Positions 1-9,813 of a stretch of DNA of 32,036 nt are shown in pieces. The position numbers were made by a program, and so were the translations under genes. Source of the DNA: Trichodesmium erythraeum GBRTRLIN201 (GTDB taxonomy: Bacteria; Cyanobacteriota; Cyanobacteriia; Cyanobacteriales; Microcoleaceae); contig JAGGDU010000149.1 in NCBI GenBank assembly GCA_018457135.1, forward strand, positions 87,937-119,972, in the 5' to 3' direction. How positions within the stretch are numbered: position 1 is the first letter of the stretch; each line of letters starts with the position of its first letter. A model generated the notes under the pieces. That model was not told the DNA's origin and ran no database searches. It saw only the letters and a list, made by a program, of their open reading frames with translations.

Positions 1-2291
1 AACCTACACCTGAACCTACACCTGAACCGACACCTGAACCGACACCTGAACCGACACCTGAACCTAATTCTGGTAATGACACTCTTGACGGTAATGGTAG
101 GAATAACTCTATCGATGGCGGGGACGGAGATGATTTCATAAATGGTAAAGGAGGCAACGACGAACTATTTGGTGAAAATGGTGCAGATACCCTCTTGGGT
201 GACCTTGGCAACGACGAACTATTTGGTGGTAACGGTGGAGACAGCCTTGTCGGTGGTCCTGGTCGAGACCTTCTTGATGGTGGGACTGGTAACGACAGCT
301 TAAATGGCTCATCTGGTCCAGATACTCTTGATGGTGGTGCCGGTGAAGATAACCTCGTCGGTGGTCCTGATGGAGACAGACTATTCGGTGGTCCTCGTAA
401 TGACACCCTAGATGGTGGGTTAGGTAGAGATAGTCTTATTGGTGGTAACGGCAACGACAGTCTGATGGGTGGTAATAGTATAGATACAATTGATGGTGGT
501 ATTGGTAATGACACTATTGACGGTGGCCGGGGTCCTGATGTTATAAGTGGGGAAGACAACGCTGACACTTTTGTATTGCGTTCTACCTATGGCAACGATC
601 AGATTCTAGATTATGTAGATGGTACAGATAATTTCTTTTTAGATGGTCTGGCTTTCAAAGACTTGATAATAGAACGTGACCCAGATAACCGTAAGAATAC
701 TATTATACAGACTAAGGTAACTGGCTCGACAGAAATTTTAGCAACTTTGGTTGACTTTACAAGAACTGATAAGCTAACTGAGGCTGATTTTGAGTCTTCA
801 ACACCAACACCAACACCAACACCAACACCAACACCAACTTCAACACCAACACCAACACCAACACCAACACCAACAACTATTTCTCCTACTATTAATAATG
901 ACACTCTTGATGGTGATGATCAGAATAACGAGATCAAAGGTTTAGGAGGAAATGATTTAATAAGTGGTAAAGGAGGCAATGATCAACTATTTGGTGATGA
1001 CGGTGCAGATACCCTTTTAGGTGATGATGGTAAAGATACTCTTAATGGGGGAGTAGGTAACGATAAGCTTGATGGTGGTAAAGATGATGATCGTTTAATA
1101 GGTGGTGCAGGAAATGGTGCAGATATCCTCTTAGGTGGTGATGGTAAAGATACTCTTATTGGTGGAGCGGGTAACGATAAGCTTGATGGTGGTAAAGATG
1201 ATGATCATTTAATAGGTGGTACAGGTAATGATGTCTATACAATTAACTCCCGCAAAGATATTATTATCGAAAGAGCAAGACAAGGTAACGACCATGTCAT
1301 GTCTTCAGTCACCTATAATCTCAGCAACAACTTAGAAAGACTGACTCTGCTCGGAAAAAACAATCTTACCGGAAGAGGTAATGATCGCGCTAACATTATT
1401 CGAGGAAACTCTGGAAATAATAACCTCGAAGGTAAAGGAGGCAACGACCAACTATTTGGTAATAACGGTGCAGATAACCTTTTGGGTGGTGATGGTAAAG
1501 ATACTCTTATTGGTGGAGCAGGTAACGATAAACTTAATGGTGGTAAAGATGATGATCGTTTAATAGGTGGTACAGGTGATGATGTCTATACAATTGATTC
1601 CACGAAAGATATTATTATCGAAAGAGCAAACCAAGGTAACGATCATGTAAGATCTTTAGTTACCTATAATCTCAACAACAACTTAGAAAAACTGACTCTG
1701 CTCGGAAAAAACAATATTATAGGAAGAGGTAACGATCGCGCAAACGTTATTCGAGGAAACTCTGGAAATAATAAACTCGAAGGTAAAGGAGGCAACGACC
1801 AACTATTTGGTAATAACGGTGCAGATAACCTCTTGGGTGGTAATGGTAACGATGCTCTTAATGGTGGTGGAGGTTTAGACATTCTCAATGGTGGCTCTGG
1901 TCAAGACACCCTCATCGGTAGCTCTGGTCGAGATACCCTCATCGGTGGCTTGGATGCAGATAGCCTACTCGGTGGTAGCGATGTGGACACCCTCAATGGT
2001 GGTTCTGGTCGAGACACTCTTGACGGTGGCCGAAACCCTGATCGTCTAACTGGTGGAAGCGACGCTGACAGTTTCGTATTACGTTCTGGCGATGGCAATG
2101 ATAGGATTCTAGATTATGTAGATGGTACAGATAACTTCTTGTTAGATAGTCTGACTTTTGAAGACTTGACAATAGAACTTGACTCAACTGGTAATAATAC
2201 TGTCATAAAGACCTCGACAGAAACTTTGGCAACTTTGGTTGGCGTTACTGATATTACTGATCTAGATAATGGTGATTTTGTCATCGTCTAA
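1..2291 (+). CDS. RTX-type calcium-binding repeat protein, 5'-truncated by the window
   Basis: The frame is open from the window edge (first full codon at 3) to the TAA at 2289, so the true start lies outside; a TTG at 195 is only an internal codon. The visible ~763 residues begin with Pro-Thr-Pro-Glu repeats, followed by glycine/aspartate nonapeptides of the GGxGxDxLx type. A Pro-Thr linker lies at about 801-875, followed by a second, longer RTX block. RTX repeats fold into parallel beta-rolls that bind Ca2+ outside the cell, and such proteins normally leave by a type I secretion system using an uncleaved C-terminal signal. Both RTX blocks end in a related module containing the motif ILDYVDGTDNF. 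No catalytic domain is seen in the visible part, so the role (adhesin, S-layer-like or exoenzyme) cannot be fixed. No secretion genes lie nearby. Confidence 0.93.
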   Translation, partial: PTPEPTPEPTPEPTPEPTPEPNSGNDTLDGNGRNNSIDGGDGDDFINGKGGNDELFGENGADTLLGDLGNDELFGGNGGDSLVGGPGRDLLDGGTGNDSLNGSSGPDTLDGGAGEDNLVGGPDGDRLFGGPRNDTLDGGLGRDSLIGGNGNDSLMGGNSIDTIDGGIGNDTIDGGRGPDVISGEDNADTFVLRSTYGNDQILDYVDGTDNFFLDGLAFKDLIIERDPDNRKNTIIQTKVTGSTEILATLVDFTRTDKLTEADFESSTPTPTPTPTPTPTSTPTPTPTPTPTTISPTINNDTLDGDDQNNEIKGLGGNDLISGKGGNDQLFGDDGADTLLGDDGKDTLNGGVGNDKLDGGKDDDRLIGGAGNGADILLGGDGKDTLIGGAGNDKLDGGKDDDHLIGGTGNDVYTINSRKDIIIERARQGNDHVMSSVTYNLSNNLERLTLLGKNNLTGRGNDRANIIRGNSGNNNLEGKGGNDQLFGNNGADNLLGGDGKDTLIGGAGNDKLNGGKDDDRLIGGTGDDVYTIDSTKDIIIERANQGNDHVRSLVTYNLNNNLEKLTLLGKNNIIGRGNDRANVIRGNSGNNKLEGKGGNDQLFGNNGADNLLGGNGNDALNGGGGLDILNGGSGQDTLIGSSGRDTLIGGLDADSLLGGSDVDTLNGGSGRDTLDGGRNPDRLTGGSDADSFVLRSGDGNDRILDYVDGTDNFLLDSLTFEDLTIELDSTGNNTVIKTSTETLATLVGVTDITDLDNGDFVIV
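3..62 (+). repeat. In-frame 12-bp tandem repeat coding Pro-Thr-Pro-Glu
   Basis: Five head-to-tail copies of a 12-bp unit (CCxACACCTGAA) encode a PTPE linker just before the first RTX block. The unit is a multiple of three, so copy-number changes would lengthen or shorten the linker without breaking the frame. The array probably continues upstream of the window. Confidence 0.9.
799..876 (+). repeat. In-frame 6-bp microsatellite (ACACCA) coding a Pro-Thr linker
   Basis: About twelve copies of the hexamer ACACCA, interrupted once near 837-842 by a TTC-containing variant (Thr-Ser), encode a PTPTPT linker between the two RTX blocks. It is a slippage-prone tract, but because the unit is six bases any slippage keeps the frame. 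Confidence 0.92.
1115..1816 (+). repeat. 351-bp tandem duplication inside the RTX gene
   Basis: Two adjacent units of 351 bp (117 codons) start near 1115 and 1466. Matching landmarks are 351 bases apart, for example the ATCGCGC tract near 1384 and 1735 and the GGTAAAGAT tract at 1143 and 1494. Each unit holds several RTX nonapeptides plus a non-RTX beta segment with the motif LTLLGKNN and ends in GNSGNN. This looks like domain growth by unequal crossing-over. Confidence 0.88.
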
Positions 2292-2334
2292 TTAGTATTA
2301 GGACTCTTTTTTCCAATCTCAGTTTATTCTTGAA

Positions 2335-2372
2335 GCGATCGCCTCTTTTAAATTAAAGGGGCGATCGTTTTT
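2335..2372 (+). terminator. Rho-independent terminator of the RTX gene, built on a HIP1 site
   Basis: A 13-bp stem (2336-2348 with 2355-2367, one G-T type mismatch) closes a 6-base loop and is followed directly by TTTTT (2368-2372). The left arm contains the cyanobacterial HIP1 palindrome GCGATCGC. It lies 44 bases after the stop codon. Confidence 0.88.
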
Positions 2373-2424
2373 GTCAATATCCTCGGCACTATTTTGCCAC
2401 ATCAACTCCCCTGTAATATCGTCT

Positions 2425-3082
2425 TCAGGAAACGTACTTGCTTCTTTTCCTGTTCACAAAAAAACTCCAGTACGCCCCAAAGCCAAAAAATTCTGATTGA
2501 GGTATAACCTTTCCCTTAATTTGTTCTAGAGGTGCATAATATGTAGCAACTTTTGTTAGTTGATTATCATTTCGTTTGGCAAAAAAAATAAGTATAGTTA
2601 ATTTTCCTCGCAGTACCAAAATCAATTGGCACTAAATCTAGATTTGCTTTGACTATAATATTAGTAGGTTTAATATCCCGGTGAATATAATTCTGGTTGT
2701 GCAAATAATCTAGAATTTCTAATAATTGTTTTAACCAATTTATTACTAACTCTTCACTAATAAAAATTTTCCCTGTTTTTGACATCCAAGTTATTAAATT
2801 ATCTCTTGCTATTTTTTCTATAATTAAGAAGTGATAAATGTTAGTTTTAACATCCCAAATAAAATATCCATCTGATACTACTTTGGGAACTATAGGATGA
2901 TTAAGTTGCTGCAAAATTTGGCTTCTTGCCAAAATAGACAGATCTGTTTTTCTTCACAAAAACTACCTATCACTTTAATCACTTTTTTTCTCGTACCTCT
3001 TTCTTCCACTTCCCATACTTCACCACAGCTACCCTCACCAATTTTTCTGGTTGCCCGATAGGGATTTTTTACAATTTAATTT
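2425..3082 (-). pseudogene. Ser/Thr protein kinase pseudogene (at least two frameshifts)
   Basis: Read on the minus strand, three kinase pieces follow each other in different frames. From about 3075 to 2950 comes the glycine-rich loop (KIGEGSCGEVWEV) without a start codon. From 2932 to 2567 comes the middle of the domain with catalytic motif HRDIKPTN and DFG (IDFGTAR). From about 2600 to 2425 comes the activation/P+1 segment, with a match to the usual GYAPPEQ element (here YYAPLEQIKGK) followed by PQSEFFGFGA. The order is that of an intact cyanobacterial Pkn-type kinase, but the frame changes at about 2940 and about 2590 and the C-lobe stops early. This is a decayed gene, not a functional kinase. 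The exact boundaries of the remnant are uncertain. Confidence 0.85.
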
Positions 3083-3646
3083 TGTTGAATTATAGCTGCT
3101 ATTCTTCACCGTCTGAAAAATCTACTTCTTGATAAATCTAATTGAAAGGAATTTCTATTTCAACAGTAGCTAAGTTTAAAACATTATTGTCTCTATTCTA
3201 CTCGGTAAATAACCATTTATTTTCTTGTGGTTTTTTTTAGGTTGAATATTGTCTGGGTTGGTAGTGGTGGGCGATCGGCTTTTTGTCGCTTTTTTTGCTT
3301 TAGGATAGGGGCAAATTTTGCTACAGATATTAATGTCACCAAAAATTTGTGTATCAGAACCAAAATTGGAAATATGGGAAAATTCGATTCGTTCTAACTT
3401 AGATTTAATATTTGATTTTTTGGCGTTGGTGAATTAGGGTATGATTTGAGGATAAGGCGATCGCTGTGAGCATTTACAAGGAACTGGAACATCCAAAAAT
3501 TTTAGATAATGAATGAGTAAGCGAATTGAATGCTTTAACATTTCATGATTACTTGGAATAGCAAAGAGTTTTTCTATGTAATCTAGCTTTGGGGTGCCTC
3601 AATCTCGTATTTTCTCCAACTACAATGGTCATATTAGGATAGGATA
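3083..3646. other. Degenerate intergenic stretch with stop-free minus-strand frames
   Basis: No intact gene is seen. On the minus strand two open stretches remain: about 3437-3176 (roughly 86 codons, ending in TAA but with no usable start) and about 3600-3440 (about 50 codons). Neither resembles a family I recognise. They may be the decayed N-terminal or upstream part of the kinase pseudogene, or of another gene. A HIP1 site lies at 3457-3464. Confidence 0.4.
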
Positions 3647-4339
3647 GTGCTATATATTTGTCAGTATTATGAGTCAAGCAAATTTAGCGACTCCCTTCTA
3701 CCATTCCCACTCAAATTTCCCAAATATGGAGATAGAACCAATAATTGCCCAACCACAAATCTAACCAATGACCCCCAAAAAGATCTCAAATGGGAGGAAC
3801 AACAACCGATTAAATACGAATATGTTAACGGAAAAGTCTATGCCATGACCAGGGGCAGTCTTGGACATAACTCAATTGCATTAAACTTAGCCTCTGGGCT
3901 GAAAAATCACCTCTGCAGTAAAGAGTGTAAAGTTTTCATAGCAGATGCCAAAGTAGGCATTTCCGAAAAAGGTCCTTTTTATTATCCTGATGTCATAGTC
4001 ACTTGTGACGATCGCGATCTAAGCGCTAGAAAAATAGTCTATCATCCTTGTTTAATTATAGAAGTATTGTCTCCCGGTACAGCACATTTCGACCAAAACA
4101 AAAACTTCAGGAATTATCCTCATATTGATACCTTAAAAGAATATGTTATGATTGAAGCGGAAACTATGAATATAGATACCTACCGACTCAATGACAAAGG
4201 AAAATGGGAACTTACAACTTACTCAACAGAAGAACCCACTACCAATCAAATAGACCAAGACGTTCACTTTACCAGTGTTGATTTCTACTGTTTGCTCTCC
4301 TTAATTTATAAAGACGTAGTTTTTCCTGAATTAGTTTAA
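3647..4339 (+). CDS. Uma2-family (DUF820) putative restriction endonuclease
   Basis: From about residue 47 on the protein is a normal Uma2/DUF820 PD-(D/E)XK-fold protein: LKWEEQQPIKYEYVNGKVYAM, then YYPDVIVTC with the acidic PD, IIEVLSPGTAHFD, and a C-terminal LKEYVMIEAE strand. These proteins are abundant in cyanobacteria and are thought to be nucleases; their substrates are mostly unknown. The 5' end is doubtful. The open frame starts at a GTG (3647) and its first 45 residues do not look like the family. A good protein start (ATG 3669, MSQANLATPF) and an ATG at about 3769 lie in another frame, as if one base had been lost before codon 47. The gene may therefore be a recent pseudogene or start elsewhere. 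No clear ribosome-binding site is visible. Confidence 0.75.
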   Translation: MLYICQYYESSKFSDSLLPFPLKFPKYGDRTNNCPTTNLTNDPQKDLKWEEQQPIKYEYVNGKVYAMTRGSLGHNSIALNLASGLKNHLCSKECKVFIADAKVGISEKGPFYYPDVIVTCDDRDLSARKIVYHPCLIIEVLSPGTAHFDQNKNFRNYPHIDTLKEYVMIEAETMNIDTYRLNDKGKWELTTYSTEEPTTNQIDQDVHFTSVDFYCLLSLIYKDVVFPELV

Positions 4340-4373
4340 TTCAGGACTTGCACCCAGACAAGAAACCGAGCTT
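4340..4373. repeat. Degenerate dispersed AGAAACC-type repeat
   Basis: Right after the Uma2 stop there is a TCAGGACTTGCAC element followed by AAGAAACCGAGCTT. This resembles the short dispersed cyanobacterial repeat with the core AGGACTTACGC...AGAAACCGGGTTTCT. A second degenerate copy lies at 27819-27856 on the other strand. The 4374-4656 gap before purL otherwise shows nothing I can name. Confidence 0.4.
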
Positions 4374-4656
4374 ATTGCCACGATTTGGGATTGAAAGTTA
4401 CCAACGCTAATTTACTAATTGTAGCACTTAATGTACTATATATTATAATCTAAAATTGCTATTTTTTTATGAAAAATCTAACTTTACTATCTGCTAAATA
4501 TGTATTAGTTTTTGGAAAAATACAAGCTACCTTTGCTTAGACAAATGCACGGACTTTTTTTACCGAAGATCTCCATTTGTTTTGTATTAAGTTTGACACA
4601 ATTGATGAGATAATAAAACTGCCCAAAAATTAACTCAAATTTTCAAATTACAAATT

Positions 4657-6984
4657 ATGTCACAAACTCCCTTTTCTCCAGAAGAAATAGCATCTGAAGG
4701 CATCAAACCAGAAGAATATCAAGAAATTCTGAACCGCTTAGGTCGCCACCCCAATAAAGCAGAACTAGGAATGTTCGGAGTTATGTGGTCAGAACACTGC
4801 TGCTACAAAAACTCTCGGCCTCTCCTCAAACAATTTCCCACCACAGGTAAACGTATCCTTGTTGGACCAGGAGAAAACGCCGGAGTCGTAGACTTAGACA
4901 ACGGACTCCAACTTGCTTTCAAAATTGAATCCCACAACCACCCATCCGCTGTCGAACCATTCCAAGGAGCTGCCACCGGAGTCGGGGGTATCCTCCGAGA
5001 CATCTTCACAATGGGTGCCCGACCCATCGCTGTACTCAACTCTCTGCGCTTCGGTTCCCTAAAAGATGCCAAAACCAAACGCATTTTTACTGGAGTTATT
5101 TCCGGCATTTCTCATTACGGTAACTGTTTCGGAGTGCCTACCGTAGGAGGAGAAATTTACTTTGACCACGCCTACACAGGTAACCCCCTAGTCAACGTGA
5201 TGGCATTAGGACTAATGGAAACCCCCGAAATTGTTAAATCTGGTGCATCTGGTATTGGTAACCCAGTCTTATATGTTGGTTCCACCACAGGTAGAGACGG
5301 TATGGGTGGAGCCAGTTTCGCCAGTGCTGAACTGAGCGCACAGTCAATAGACGATCGCCCCGCCGTGCAAGTAGGAGACCCATTCTTAGAAAAATGTTTA
5401 GTTGAAGCTTGTCTAGAAGCATTTAAAACAGGGGCAGTAGTCGCAGCGCAAGATATGGGAGCTGCTGGCATCACCTGTTCCACCTCCGAAATGGCAACAA
5501 ACGGAGGTGTGGGCATTGAATTCGACTTAGACAAAGTACCAGTCCGAGAAACTGGTATGGTTCCATACGAATACTTGCTATCAGAATCTCAAGAACGGAT
5601 GTTATTTGTCGCCCAGAAAGGTCGCGAACAAGAATTAATTGATATTTTTAAACGTTGGGAACTTCATGCAGTAGTAGCAGGTACAGTCATTGAAGAACCT
5701 ATTGTGCGAATTTTATTTGAGGGCAAAGTTGCTGCTGAAATACCTGCTACAGCTTTGGCAGACAATACTCCTATTTATCACCGGGAGTTATTGAGCGAAC
5801 CGCCAGAATATGTCAGAAAAGCTTGGGAGTGGAGTGTGGCGTTACTACCAGCATCTACAGAACGTGGTATTGAAATTAAGGGAAATTTCCAAACCTGGAA
5901 TGATATTTTACTGACTTTATTAGATACTCCAACTATTGCTTCTAAAAATTGGGTATATCAACAATATGATTATCAAGTACAAAATAATACTGTTATAATA
6001 CCTGGTGGTGCTGATGCTGCTGTAATTCGGTTACGCTCACAAATTTCTAATATTAATAACCCAATAACAAATTCTGGTGTTGCTGCAACAGTTGACTGTA
6101 ATTCCCGTTTAGTTTATCTCGATCCATATACAGGGGCAAAGGCAGTAGTTGCAGAAGCAGCAAGGAATCTCAGTTGTGTGGGTGCAGAACCTGTAGCGGT
6201 TACAGATAATCTTAATTTTGGCAGTCCGGAAAAACCTGTGGGATATTGGCAACTAGCAGAGAGTTGTCGTGGTATTGCTGAAGGTTGTCGGGAGTTGGGA
6301 ACCCCTGTTACTGGGGGGAATGTCTCTTTATATAATGAGACTTTAGATGCTGATGGTCATCCCCAGGCAATTTATCCGACTCCAGTGGTAGGAATGGTGG
6401 GGTTAGTTCCTGATATTACTAGTATTTGTGGTCAAGGTTGGCAAACTGAGGGTGATGTTATCTATTTAATAGGGAATTTAGTGGGTGCATCTTTAGCTGC
6501 TTCTGAATATTTGGCAACTGTTCATGATGTGGTTGCTGGTAAACCGATCGAAGTAGATTTTGATTTGGAAAGGAGGGTACAGGCTGTTTGTCGTCATGGC
6601 ATCCGACAAGGGTGGGTGCGTTCTGCCCATGATAGTGCTGAGGGTGGTTTAGCGATCGCTCTAGCTGAGTGTTGTATTAGTGGGAAGTTGGGCTCTGAAA
6701 TTATTTGGGAATTGTCTGATTTTTCTAGTTTTCGATGGGATGAGTTTCTGTTTGGTGAGGGTGGTTGCCGAATTTTGGTTTCTATTGCGCCGGAAAATCA
6801 GATAATTTGGGAGTCATATCTTCAGGAAAATTTGGCAGATTTTTGGCAGAAAATTGGTCTGGTGGGTAATGCTGAAAGTGGTTTGCAAATTTTAGTTAAT
6901 CAGGGTGTGTGTTTGATTAATATAGATATGGGAGAAATGAGCGATCATTTTAAAAATGCTATTGAAAGACGTTTGGATTTTTAG
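4657..6984 (+). CDS. purL: Phosphoribosylformylglycinamidine synthase subunit PurL
   Basis: This is the large subunit of FGAM synthase, step four of de novo purine synthesis. It makes FGAM from FGAR and ATP with ammonia delivered by the separate glutaminase PurQ and the small subunit PurS. At 775 residues it is the short, three-subunit bacterial form. Visible marks are the N-terminal [13 protein letters not shown] motif with the active-site His, the nucleotide loop GPGENAG, the [14 protein letters not shown] and [13 protein letters not shown] segments, a mid-protein [10 protein letters not shown] repeat, and the second AIRS-like half with GNVSLYNE and HDSAEGGLA. The ATG at 4657 gives the expected family N-terminus. 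The gene stands alone: purQ and purS are not in the window, and the flanking gaps are 317 bp upstream and 1.1 kb downstream, so it is probably monocistronic. Confidence 0.98.
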   Translation: MSQTPFSPEEIASEGIKPEEYQEILNRLGRHPNKAELGMFGVMWSEHCCYKNSRPLLKQFPTTGKRILVGPGENAGVVDLDNGLQLAFKIESHNHPSAVEPFQGAATGVGGILRDIFTMGARPIAVLNSLRFGSLKDAKTKRIFTGVISGISHYGNCFGVPTVGGEIYFDHAYTGNPLVNVMALGLMETPEIVKSGASGIGNPVLYVGSTTGRDGMGGASFASAELSAQSIDDRPAVQVGDPFLEKCLVEACLEAFKTGAVVAAQDMGAAGITCSTSEMATNGGVGIEFDLDKVPVRETGMVPYEYLLSESQERMLFVAQKGREQELIDIFKRWELHAVVAGTVIEEPIVRILFEGKVAAEIPATALADNTPIYHRELLSEPPEYVRKAWEWSVALLPASTERGIEIKGNFQTWNDILLTLLDTPTIASKNWVYQQYDYQVQNNTVIIPGGADAAVIRLRSQISNINNPITNSGVAATVDCNSRLVYLDPYTGAKAVVAEAARNLSCVGAEPVAVTDNLNFGSPEKPVGYWQLAESCRGIAEGCRELGTPVTGGNVSLYNETLDADGHPQAIYPTPVVGMVGLVPDITSICGQGWQTEGDVIYLIGNLVGASLAASEYLATVHDVVAGKPIEVDFDLERRVQAVCRHGIRQGWVRSAHDSAEGGLAIALAECCISGKLGSEIIWELSDFSSFRWDEFLFGEGGCRILVSIAPENQIIWESYLQENLADFWQKIGLVGNAESGLQILVNQGVCLINIDMGEMSDHFKNAIERRLDF

Positions 6985-8079
6985 CTTGAAGTAGGAAATA
7001 TAACACTACACAAAAGTTAAATAAAATTTAATCCCCCTACTCTTTGGGGGGGGGAAGTAAAAAGTTAAAAGTAATCTCACGAGTGAGTTTTTTCTATATT
7101 GAAAAGATATAAACTTGTATAGGACCTTACCTAAGTACACTACATATAACGTACATTATTAGTGAAGTTACCTTAATTCTAATTCTTAGTTTTTCTAGAC
7201 AGATACTATCTTTAATGCCAGTAATTTTCTAGTAGTAATCAGAGAATAAATCCTGGGAAAATCTTGTTTAATTTTATTAAATAAATCCACTAAAAAAATA
7301 TAGTTTTTATAATCAAAATATCTAAATATTAAGCATAAAGATTTAAAATATGTTGATTATTTTCAATATTTCACAATTATTCAAACTAACTATACTAGAA
7401 CCAATTTAGCACTATCTAAATCGACAATATTAATCATGATGCAATCAACTGTTATTTAAGATATGAGTCTTTAAATTCACAATATTTATAGTGAAATATT
7501 AAAGGATAAATTGTCCTAAATACATCCACATATCTAATTTTTTATCACATAGTAATTCACAAAAGGTATGGATATAACATTTAACTTGGGCGACGACAAT
7601 ATAATGCCAGGGTACATAAGTTTATTTGCGGGCACTTCAGCGATGAAGATCCTGGTATAGAAATAGTTAATTGTATATATTTCAATAATTATGCTGGAAT
7701 ATTCAGTAAAATTATTAACTCAGGCTTCTTAAATTCAGAAATTTTCCTGTACCATTAACTCAAAAAACTCTGACTGTTTAACTATCGTATTCTTGCCTCA
7801 TCATACCTTCATTTACTAACGCCCAATATACAAATCAAATTATGTCCTAATTTTGATGATTTTTCATTATGTAACAATCAAACAAAAACTTAAGATACTG
7901 AACTATTCCCGATTTCTAGAAAAACCGAAATTGATGTCTTAACCTATCCTTCCACTTCTAGATCAATTAGAAATCTGAATATTAGTAATATAACTATTTA
8001 CTTTATATATAAAAACATTCCTTAAATGCTACATAAAAGTTTACTACAATTATATTTTTTTCTCGACATCTATGATCTT
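6985..8079. other. 1.1-kb AT-rich non-coding gap
   Basis: No supported gene, tRNA or known repeat is seen between purL and the convergent acyltransferase gene. A run of C5 (7033-7037) facing a run of G9 (7046-7054) could pair, but no T-tract follows, so I do not call it a terminator. Short open stretches near 7568-7660 are too short and broken to be genes. Confidence 0.5.
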
Positions 8080-8781
8080 TCAAAAACTTTTTTTGTGTAA
8101 TTGTTTTAGAGAAAGCTCTATATTAGTAGTAAGTTCTTGTGAAGCTTGCTTTGTAGAATCACCCAAATAATCTTTAACTACTAAAGGAGAACCAATATTA
8201 ACCTGTACACCACATCGCCAGGGTGGTGGTGCAGGATGATCGTATAAAATACTAATAGGAACAATTTTAAGATTGAGTTCAGCACGACTTGATATTACCT
8301 GTAATGCTATACGGGAAACTCCTGGTTGAATAAAATGAATTTCATTATCTTCAGGATATATTTTTCCTTCAGGAAATAATACCAAAATTTCCTGATTTTT
8401 TAGGATTTTAACACTATGACGAAGAGCAGATATTCCTGGTGACTCGCGATCAATGGGAAAACCACCCAAGCGACGAATAAACCAACCTTGAAAACCTTCT
8501 ACTTGTTCTTGGGAAACCATATATCGCAGGTAACGTTTAGTAACCAAACTTACGGTATAAGCGATAACTAGGGGATCCCAACGAGAACGATGAGTCGGCG
8601 CCAGAATAATTGCCTCCTCATCAATAGGAATTTTTTCTTGACCCCTGACTTCTATTTGGAAATAAAAGGGCAAAAGAATCTTAGACGTAATAAAGTAACT
8701 CAAGGGAGTTAGCCAAGGTGAAAATCCAGATATAATTTCTGGAGATGCTGAATAGTTTTTAGGTTTATTGTCTTGAGTCAT
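8080..8781 (-). CDS. plsC: 1-acyl-sn-glycerol-3-phosphate acyltransferase (PlsC family)
   Basis: PlsC-type acyltransferases add the second acyl chain to lysophosphatidate, giving phosphatidate, the precursor of all glycerolipids, at the inner face of the membrane. The 233-residue protein shows the four family blocks in order: HX4D (THRSRWD, His64 and Asp69), the GGFPIDRE block at 106-113, the FPEGK block at 136-140, and the IVPISI block near 177. A hydrophobic stretch before the HX4D block (about 24-43) could anchor it. The start MTQDNKPK at 8781 is the first ATG. It is convergent with purL across a long gap and has no operon partner. It could be one of several PlsC paralogues, so its substrate specificity is not certain. 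Confidence 0.92.
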   Translation of the reverse strand: MTQDNKPKNYSASPEIISGFSPWLTPLSYFITSKILLPFYFQIEVRGQEKIPIDEEAIILAPTHRSRWDPLVIAYTVSLVTKRYLRYMVSQEQVEGFQGWFIRRLGGFPIDRESPGISALRHSVKILKNQEILVLFPEGKIYPEDNEIHFIQPGVSRIALQVISSRAELNLKIVPISILYDHPAPPPWRCGVQVNIGSPLVVKDYLGDSTKQASQELTTNIELSLKQLHKKSF

Positions 8782-8831
8782 TCCTAATATAAAAATAAGA
8801 AGAAGTTAAGGCTAGAAAGACTGTTACTCTC

Positions 8832-9465
8832 CTAAGAACAGGACAAAAAGCTTGACTCATAGAACAGGAAAAGGTTTCATAGAACTTAAACCATAATGTC
8901 CATCAACCTGAATATTTGGGAAATTAGTTGATTACAAATAACTTCTAAATTACCACTTTTCTTGCCATGGAGCCAGAATTCAATTTCTCCCTTTATTTAT
9001 GTAGGCTGTACTTAGAGAAATATCAACTTGCTACAAATAGCAACTGCATTTTCATCTAATGCCCAAGTAAGTTATAATTACAAACGCCTACAAAGGTTTC
9101 TCCCCCCACTTTAACATAGATACTAGGGAATTTGTCCAGGCTATGATTGCTATCATGGACTGCTTGAAAAAATGGGTAACGTTGTTTGGTTGCCTTAAAA
9201 GTAGAGCTTTTGACCTTGAGTTTACTCATATAAATGAACCAGAACGTCTAACTAAAATGATATTTTTATTAACTTTGACACTGTGTTGAGTACACTGAGT
9301 AGGTGTTTGCTTAAATCAGCATCGTCCTGTGCTAGTCAAAAAAGATGAGGGTAAAGCTCAAAGTTTTTTTCCCTATGGTCTAGATTTTTGGTATAATATT
9401 CTCTTCAATATACCTAGCAAAATAGCTGATTTTCATATGGCTTGAAAATTTTTTCCTGTACTTAG
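8832..9465 (+). mobile_element. Decayed IS4-like insertion sequence, copy A (internally deleted)
   Basis: The left end CTAAGAACAGGACAAAAA (8832) and the right end CCTGTACTTAG (to 9465) match the inverted ends of the copy at 11615-12434. Between about 9165 and 9447 the plus strand still encodes the C-terminal half of an IS4-type DDE transposase. It has LFGCLKSRAFDLEFTHI, which follows the catalytic Glu segment, then PERLTKMIFLLTLTL, then QSFFPYGLDFWYNILFN, with in-frame stops (TGA) and no N-terminal part. Compared with the other copy, roughly 190 bases are missing from the middle. It is not mobile on its own. No clear target-site duplication is visible. Confidence 0.85.
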
Positions 9466-9813
9466 AGAAATCCTATCTCAAAAGTGAAAGACATGAGCGA
9501 CTAGAAGGCACTTATGTTGAAAGCAGAAAGAAAAAAGTAAAAGGAGCAGGAGCTAGAGCTATTTTTCAAGAAAACTAGTGATTTTCACAAGTGATTTAGA
9601 ATTGCTATGATACAGTTGTTAGAAATTATTGATTAATATTGGTTTTAGCCTTTTTATAGCCTGGGAAAATGCTTAGTTTTCCGTCCGTCCAGAGAGCTCA
9701 TGGATACTAGTATTTTAATTAGGCCTAGGTAGAATAATCTTAGGACAATTCTTCCAACTACCACCTCAGCTTGACCAAGAGGAGTGAGGGAGCGATAAAT
9801 TCCCTACTCCTCT
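9466..9813. other. Non-coding gap between IS relic A and the hairpins
   Basis: Nothing recognisable is seen. A short plus-strand open stretch starting at 9771 runs through the hairpins and into the aldehyde dehydrogenase stop region and is not credible as a gene. Confidence 0.5.

Noticed and set aside
799-876. Regular repeats as a possible CRISPR array
   Set aside because: The 6-bp units have no spacers and lie in frame within a gene; no cas genes are present.
611-904. Minus-strand frame rich in Gly-Val repeats
   Set aside because: It is the reverse reading of the Pro-Thr hexanucleotide repeat inside the RTX gene.
4593-4616. TTGACA with a TAATAA box upstream of purL
   Set aside because: The spacing is only 12 bases, too short for a normal sigma-70 promoter.
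4803-5534. Minus-strand open frames inside purL
   Set aside because: They are antisense shadows of a strongly conserved gene and match no family.
7033-7054. C5/G9 pair downstream of purL as a terminator
   Set aside because: No T-tract follows and the stem is only five base pairs.
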